This document shows positions 57,101-64,000 of a DNA stretch of 64,000 bases, piece after piece. Under the pieces are notes generated by a model. That model did no database searches. It worked only from the letters and a program-made list of their open reading frames with translations, and was not told the DNA's origin. Position 1 is the first letter of the stretch. Each line of letters starts with the position of its first letter. A program made the position numbers and the translations under genes. The stretch is from Antedon bifida (taxonomy: Eukaryota > Echinodermata > Crinoidea > Comatulida > Antedonidae): contig OY727100.1 of NCBI GenBank assembly GCA_963402885.1, forward strand, positions 18,507,395-18,571,394. Reading direction: 5' to 3'.

Positions 57101-60100
57101 ATGGTTTCTATTTAATTTGTGTTCGACTTTTATTTTAATTTTTTTAAATTTATATTATACTAGAAGATACAGTAGTACCTACCCCAGAGTGGGTACCCTT
57201 AACCTCCCACTCATTACTCCAGGGCAAATTTATTTAAAACCTTCCTAGTACAAATTCTGGGAGTCATTTTGATACCCCATTACCAAAAAAATGTGTGCAT
57301 TTAAATGCCATTTTGACCGTTATATTTGATCAAAGATGGTGGTTAACTTTGATATGTCATAACATTTCTGAGCAGTACAATTGTGGTCAGGAACGAGCAA
57401 CAGCTCATAGCAGGGATGAGTGAAATTTCATTCTTCCCTGCTCATACATAAGTTTTTGTCGAATCTTTTTTTTTTAGGGTGAATATGAAGTTGTTATTAA
57501 TGATTATGCTAAAGCCAAGTCTTTATTTGCCTCAACCACTGTAACTGTGTTTAAGCAAAGTAAGTCATATTTTCATCTTTTTATGCTCAAGTTTTCATTG
57601 AAAAGGAACCCCTCCTTTGGAACGTCCCTATTCACAAAGATGTTTCCTTTTTACTGTAATGGGAATGCATTATACAGTTAAGGTCAATCAAAATAGATTT
57701 TGTGGTAATAGGTCAGAGTGATGGTTTTGGATCTGACAAATGCTTAACATACAAATATAAATGTAATATCATTATCAACATGTTTTGTGTTAAAAAATAA
57801 GAATCTAAATTCTGCATATAGTTTAAAATTAGCATGTTTTATGTTAGATCGTTCTTTTATTGGCTATTTCATATTTTTAGTCTATGAAGAGGTTGAGAAT
57901 AAGATAATACTGTTCAGAGAGCAACTGAGAAAAAGGCTAATGGAGTTACCATCAACAATGGATGATCAGAAGAAATTAATCAAGTGAGTTTTTAATTCAA
58001 ATTAAATGTGAAACTGTGACAAATTTATGATTGATTTCAGAATAGAAGCTAATGTTTATATTATCACACCTTCTACAATAATATGCAGGAATGAATGTAA
58101 CAATCACAACCTGATGATTAAGCTCTAAACAAAAGTCTTTGGGCAGATACATAGGGTTTCATACAGTTATGAAACACATGATTTTTTGTATTTCTAAACT
58201 TTGATTTCTACTAGGTATCTTGTTGAACTAGAGGCCCCTGGAGATCCAGCATGGGATTGTATCAATAACCAACAGACCTGGCTTATGAGCCTACTACACA
58301 CGTGCAAGGACAACCACTTACAGATGGGTAAGGAAATAAAATCACTGTTGTAAGATTCGAACAGACACTCCATACAGCTTTCTGGCACATGCTGGTGAAG
58401 TTGTGAGACATTAACTAAACACTCTAAAGCATACAGTATACCTCTAGGGACTATGTCAAAATCATTCTACTGCAGTAACTATATTTTGTTTACCTTTTAA
58501 CCTTGTTTGTGCAATTAGTTAGTAAACTTTTAGCATACTCATGCAGTGACTGCCGCATAAACTTGTACATTCAAACAATCATTTAAAAATAAACTTTACA
58601 TTTTTGCTTTTTAAAAAAAAGTAGTTACTGCAGTAATTGCAGTAGAATTTTGACATGATTCCTTACCATTAAGGACTGAACACTCTAAAGTTAATAGTTT
58701 GTTTCTCTTCACTTTTAATTGCATTACACTGATGAATTAATGGAAAGATCTGTTAATTACTAAACTTATCACTGTATTTATTTACCTATGTCAATATATA
58801 TTTGTTTTTGTTTAAAATTTAATTTGCAATACAAAGGGGAATGTAGTATAGTGACAGAGCAAACGTGTAATACGCAGATGATCCGAATCGTCGCATCAGA
58901 CAGCAGGCAGCGTCCAGGTAGGTTATGCGCCATGAGACAATTATAAGATGAGGGTAGGGACCTTTTATCCAGACGTACAACTAATGCAATACCAAGGCTA
59001 AAGCCAGTATGTTTACTCTAAAAAAAGGGGGGAGTGGGGAGCAAGTATGAGCATAAACAAACACTACCAAAATGGAGGAGAGGCTACTGAAGAAAAATAT
59101 TTTGGTCTAGCTTAGTAGATGAAGTTTAGTAGGATTCCCAAAAACTTCATAAGCTAGGCCTAATTACTAGCACATTCACTGATGTACCCTACTTCTTTGA
59201 AAAGAGCTCTTCAGGAAAAATGTGGTTTGTTTGACCCCCACTGGCTACAGGCTTAGTACCATGTTTTCCAGTTGAAATATGATTTAAATTCTAAGCATAG
59301 TACAGTATTATAAACATTTGCAATTGGGCCAGTCTTTCTTATGTTAATGCCTTGTTTTCTTATTAATCATGCATGATCTTCCTTAACCATTTTTAATATT
59401 GCATTATGATTGCTCCAATATAATTTGATTTCTATATATATATAATAAATACTTACCACTTGCTTGACTGTATTTTTCGTTTTGTACTATTTTGTTTTAT
59501 AATATTTTATTTTCTGCATCGTTTTTGTTTCTGCTCTATGCTGATTTTGAATAGGAGCTGGTACCATTTCTGCTGAATGCGATATGTCAGGTGCGTTGCC
59601 ATGGTAATGTCTTTACTAGAATGGAATGATTAAGCACAACCTTCCGTATGTCATTTCATTAGGTTTTAATGTCCATATTTGTAAAAGTGTGGGAATAGGT
59701 CATTCAGATATTGGCAGGGTAAGACTACAGAAAGCCAAATTTTGACAACAAAGTTAACAAATTTAATACTAGGGTTCACAACCTGTATTGTCCCCCAAAA
59801 ACATGAAAAATTAACAATATTTAAATTAAACTTTGAATAGGTTATTTGTAGTTTTAATAAAGTTAATCAATTCCGTAGAAAAAAAATAATGTTTTCACTT
59901 ATAAAATGACAAAATAAATGGTTAAATTCAACCAAAAATCCATTGGCTGGCAGCCAACTTGACTATTTTTTGCTTAAAATGACAGTTTTTCAGGTAAATA
60001 TTTTTTTTTTTCGATCTAATTTTTCGTCAAAGTAGATAACTATTATGTAACATTAAAATGGCATATTCAACAAAAAAAATGTTCAATAATTATTTTTCCA

Positions 60101-63100
60101 GGGGGACAATACATCTTTAATCAAATATTTTCCAGGTCTTGAAAAACATGAAATATTTTATTTTGCCAAAGTCATTAAGGTCACAAAAAGAAACATATAA
60201 TAATTACAAAAGTTTACGAAATATATATTCTAACATTCTTAAAAATATGTATTTAACATTCTTACAAATTTAATCTTTTTATAAATATCACAATGAATTA
60301 AATAAAATTAAAAATTTATAGTTTTGAATAAATGCTTTTTAATAGGACAATTTTACAACAAAAATTGAATTTTTTTTTTAGATGGTAAATTTGTTCTTCC
60401 ACGCAAAGTTCTGTTCCTTGAAGAACTTTTGGACATACTACAAGAAACCTTCCCAGATTTCTGTAAACTTGGCCAGGCATACTTCAATGGAAATATTATT
60501 ATTGAGGTAATTCATGTGTGGATTCTTATGTTCCTGTTGTGCAACCTTAAAGTAGGCTTATGTTGAACCGAAATTAAAATCATCTCAACTCAACTGAAAA
60601 TAAAAATTGTTGTCAACTTTCAAGCAACAGAACTTAACAGATTGCCTATGCTTGGTTCCCACTAGAGACACAATACAGGGACGTAATGCAATGCAATGCA
60701 AGCGAGTTGACCAATGACAAGGAGACTGTTAAAATAATCCAGCATGTGTGATTGGTCAAATAACTATATGTTGCGTCTCTAGTGGGAACCAAGCATTATT
60801 GTTCAACTCATGAAATACGATTTCAAAATTGATTCAAATCACTTTATTCTTTTAACCTCTCAACTCCACACATATTTTAATGATTACTATGCATTGTTTT
60901 CAGACAAGTGGGAAACCAATGAAGATAGACACAGAAAAATCACCAGTTTTTAAGGTAATTTGTTAACTAAAATTACATTTCATTGGGTTGGCAGTATTCC
61001 AAACTGTGAGTGATTTTTTGTTGCATTTTTAATTTTAATTTTTTATTCAATTTATTTTCTTGCTATTTGATCGCAATTTATATTATAGTATGTTAAATTA
61101 TTTATATTACATTATTTTTATAATTGTAGACAGTTTTAGATATATATTTTAAATTTTATTATTTAGAATTATTATTAATATGTTGATTTATGCAAGAATA
61201 TTTTCAGTTTTCTTATTTTACGTTATTTATGTTTGATTATTTTATGTAATCATTTTATTTGACAATACTAAACAGGAAATGTCAGTTGACCAGGGTCTAA
61301 GCGACCAGTTAAACATATTCGATGTAAGTTATTACATGTGTTAGGCACCTCAAAATCAAAGCATATTTCAACACGGGTTATGGAATGCTAAACATGTCAT
61401 ACAGAGGTAAATCCAGGAACTCAGCATGGGAGAGGGGTGTGGGGAACAGGGTGCTGGGTGCAAAAGCAGTGGCCATATTCATCAATCACTTAATTTAATT
61501 TCACTTAATTCTTTTATGTACTGTTCACTTGGATGGTAGAATTTTAAAAATTTAGTTTCTAGTTTTTCTCATATTAACATAGTGTGATTGCTGAGTATGA
61601 CCAGGGCAATCTAACAGGACACTGAGCTCGCCTTGCCAAAATAGGAACTCTTAACAATCCTTTGGTCTTATGTCTGGCTGCGACAAATACCAACAGTACT
61701 GTACTATGTACATATTCTCCGCGGAGAACAGTGTCTGTTAAGTGGGGATGGAACTGATCATGTCGCAGCCACAGATAAACGCTTTGATCTCTGAAGCTCA
61801 TCATCCTGTTGTTAGATTGCCTTGATATGGCCATGGTCCATTCAAAAGTTTTCTGACGAATTATGGCTTGTATGCTCATTGGTTCAGTCCTATGTACACA
61901 TGTATGAAGGAAAAAGTACATTTAAACTGGAAATTCCACATTTATATACATGTGTATACATGTAAATACTCAATTTAAAAAGCACCCTCAACCCTCCCTG
62001 TCTGAACTGGATACACCACCGCAGCATTGTTGTCCTAACATATAAAAATACCTGCATTACTAACTGTAAAAAATTATAGTATTTCAGATTCCTCATTTTA
62101 GAGAAAGTATTTTATATTAATTTTTTAATAATTTCAAAATAATGTACTTAAAAATATTCATGACATTATTTTATAAATATTCATGACTAACCTAGTTCAT
62201 CTTAATACTCGTGCCGCAATTAAAATTAATTTTTAGAAAGTATTACACATTTTAATCATTTCAAAATATTGTACTTATAAAATATTCATGACATTAACTT
62301 ATAAATATTCATGACTAACCTAGTTCATTTTAATACTCATGCAGCAATTAATACCTGTGTAATATATATGCTAATTTTGCTTTGAAATTATGAATATTAT
62401 ATATATATATATATAACATAAGAAAATCATAATACAGTTTAGAAAGAGAAAGTTCTAAACCACTCAGTGACGAGAAAATGTATAACTGTATCAGAAATAC
62501 AATTATTAAATGAAAAATATTTCATCATGTTTATGGCACAAAATAAGAACTTTACATTGCACATTCCACTATTTCAATGATAAAGTAAATAACTACATGT
62601 AAATATTATATTATTAACACACTGAAGGATGTGTTTTTATTGAAAAATTTCCAAATGGAACGGTTTTCCTATTAAACCAGTTTTATTTTTTTTAAAGACA
62701 GAGTTGCACCTAAAAATTGATCAACAGAAACCGTTTTTTTTTTAACCGGTGTTGATGATTGAGACCATATTATTTTGCTCAGAAGAAACAGGCCCTAAAA
62801 CATCTATTATGTGCATACAGCTATTTGTACAGTCAACTCTCCATCAATCAAACACTTTGAAAACTGTGTTGCTCTTCGTTTTTGCCAACTGTATCAATTG
62901 AATCATAGAGAGTGGGAGAACATGCTTGCATTTTGCTTGGGCAATACAATATTTTTAATTATTTTTTGGTGAACACTTACCTTATCTGAGCACTAAATTT
63001 AAAGGCACAAAGCTAATACACCTGGAAAGATATACTAGTTGTGTAATGTAGTGTGTTAGAGTGAGAATGCTGTTTTACTACATGCTTATTGTTGCTCTTT

Positions 63101-64000
63101 CAGAAAATGGTTTCAGAAATTTTGAAGCTGCTATCGTACTTGGTTAGAGCAGCCTTTTTGCCAGATTCTTTGTCTAAACTGCCAAAACATGAACAGCAGA
63201 AATATGGATTGTGGAATGAGGTTACTCATGAAAGTGCCTCTGCATGGCTACCACAATGTGTTAGAAAATTAAGGTATAACAAGTCATCTATATGTTGATA
63301 ATAAATTTGGTCTGAAGCATTGCAGTGCATAGCCTACAATAGGTTCATAGTCTTGTCATTTGTGAAGTATGTGTCCTAAGTTTCCTACTCAAAGTAGTGT
63401 TAAGTGTCTTTGTGTGACATACATTTGAATATTTTTCTTGTAGATCAATCGTAACAACTCTTTCTTCTCTTGACGTGCCATCTGCTGCATTGGAGAATCT
63501 TAATGAACTTATCACTGACCTTCGAGTTCACTGTATGATCAAGCTGTTTGAAGAGGCAGCTGATGGTATGGTTGGTTTTTGTCGTAATCTAGATCAATAC
63601 TGTACATGATAGGTTCCTTACAAGGCCCATGACATATCATGATTATTAACACTCTTTTCATGTTTTCTAGACATTTTTTGCCTGCCAAAGATAAGTTAAT
63701 GAGAGTAAACTTTCTTACAATACATACAGTATTGGCAAGTTTTAAAACTTTTCAGAAATGGGTGATTTCTCACTAATTATCTTTGAATACAAGATCAAAA
63801 GTCTGGTATTTTAGGAGAGTTAGTGGAGATAAAAGTCACCTGTGCACAATTCAACCATTTAAGCTGCAAGGAATATCCATCAACATAGATATGTCAAGTT
63901 TCCATATCTATTTTTTTACAAACTTTTTCAGTTTAAATCAAGTACTGTAGATGATTTTGTGTATATTTATCATTGTTTACATGCAGAGGTCCGTGCATTG
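54151..64000 (+). CDS. EXOC2: Exocyst complex component 2 (Sec5), 5' part
   Basis: Eighteen exons seen: 54151-54280, 54698-55007, 55279-55319, 55777-55846, 56004-56131, 56386-56472, 56947-57092, 57478-57559, 57881-57983, 58215-58327, 58837-58917, 59555-59590, 60382-60506, 60904-60954, 61276-61323, 63104-63273, 63444-63565 and 63987 to beyond the edge. That is 619 codons in phase, about two thirds of the 924-residue human protein. Sec5 is a subunit of the exocyst, which tethers secretory vesicles to the plasma membrane. The N-terminal IPT/TIG domain ([23 protein letters not shown] to about residue 90) is the RalA-binding part. Then come [15 protein letters not shown], the very conserved [27 protein letters not shown], and the helical rod. 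Exons 58837-58917 and 59555-59590 are phase-matched (1-1) and poorly conserved, so they may be cassette exons. The C-terminal third is outside the window. Confidence 0.95.
56599..56733. mobile_element. Diverged MITE, TATCATAGGAATATTTTG family
   Basis: TATCATAAG...CTATGATA ends and the inner phrase CAGCATCTCATTTGTA match 44431-44592. EXOC2 intron. Confidence 0.6.
57409..57442. repeat. 34-bp near-perfect palindrome
   Basis: AGCAGGGATGAGTGAA pairs with TTCATTCTTCCCTGCT with two mismatches. EXOC2 intron, shortly before exon 57478-57559. Confidence 0.8.
58453..58656. mobile_element. MITE, ACTGCAGTAACTA family (best copy)
   Basis: Opens ATGTCAAAAT...TCTACTGCAGTAACTA and closes TAGTTACTGCAGTA...ATTTTGACAT. 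About 204 bp with no coding content. This copy defines the family also seen at 11495/16246 (split by the LTR element), 21000 and 27615 (tandem array). Confidence 0.8.
59786..60111. mobile_element. MITE, TATTGTCCCC family (best copy)
   Basis: 11-bp perfect ends TATTGTCCCCC and GGGGGACAATA, about 326 bp, AT-rich interior. Relatives at 10108, 18217 and 31449. Confidence 0.8.
60648..60796. mobile_element. MITE, GCTTGGTTCCCACTAG family (best copy)
   Basis: Ends ATGCTTGGTTCCCACTAG and CTAGTGGGAACCAAGCAT are perfect complements, with GAGACACAA/TTGCGTCTC inside. EXOC2 intron. Confidence 0.85.
61324..63103. other. Large EXOC2 intron
   Basis: No exon found. It holds a two-copy tandem duplication at about 62104-62350 (unit about 130 bp, with ATATTCATGAC and CTAACCTAGTTCAT in each copy) and a TATATA run at 62398-62416. 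Confidence 0.6.
62104..62350. repeat. Two-copy tandem duplication, about 130-bp unit
   Basis: AAAGTATT...TTTCAAAATA...ATTCATGACATTA...ACTAACCTAGTTCAT occurs in the same order from 62104 and again from 62237, with scattered differences. Confidence 0.8.

Noticed and set aside
1-64000. CRISPR arrays, operons, bacterial ribosome binding sites
   Set aside because: The DNA is eukaryotic, with spliced genes; no such structures are present.

Overview
This is nuclear DNA of an animal. It holds seven multi-exon protein genes with clean GT-AG introns (one GC-AG), many small inverted-repeat transposons, tRNA-derived SINE and LINE pieces, and one young Ty3/Gypsy-type LTR element. The AT-rich introns, the recurring AGGCCT/CCTAGG islands, the Mag/SURL-like LTR element and the gene sequences suggest a marine invertebrate deuterostome, most likely an echinoderm. 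That placement is an inference. All exon borders below were read by eye from splice sites, reading phase and family knowledge; no alignment was run.

Layout, left to right. 1-2820: near-identical copies of a 1.5 kb non-coding repeat with hairpin ends. 3923-5308 (+): an MsrA-type methionine sulfoxide reductase with in-frame TGA at the catalytic cysteine position, a likely selenoprotein. 8357-17689 (-): GCSH, the lipoyl carrier of the glycine cleavage system; its introns hold a third, diverged copy of the hairpin-ended repeat (8520-10100) and the LTR element (11517-16245). 19408-30614 (-): a SLC47/MATE multidrug and toxin extruder in 15 coding exons, with a possible second first exon at 31077-31166. 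34197-41817 (+): PCIF1, the cap-adjacent m6Am methyltransferase homologue, in 14 coding exons, with its catalytic NPPF motif replaced by FPPP. 45651-48356 (-): a rhodopsin-family GPCR in three exons. 49065-53171 (-): IMPACT, the GCN1-binding translational regulator, in 11 exons. 54151-64000 (+): EXOC2/Sec5 of the exocyst, running off the right edge.

The genes are ordinary, separately transcribed housekeeping or signalling genes and do not form one pathway. MSRA/GCSH are tail to tail, SLC47/PCIF1 head to head with about 3.5 kb between, PCIF1/GPCR tail to tail, and IMPACT/EXOC2 head to head less than 1 kb apart. Points of most interest: the TGA in MSRA, the lost catalytic motif in PCIF1, the repeat family whose end hairpins differ in sequence between copies yet stay self-complementary, a GPCR stop codon made by a transposon junction, and two candidate first exons for the SLC47 gene.
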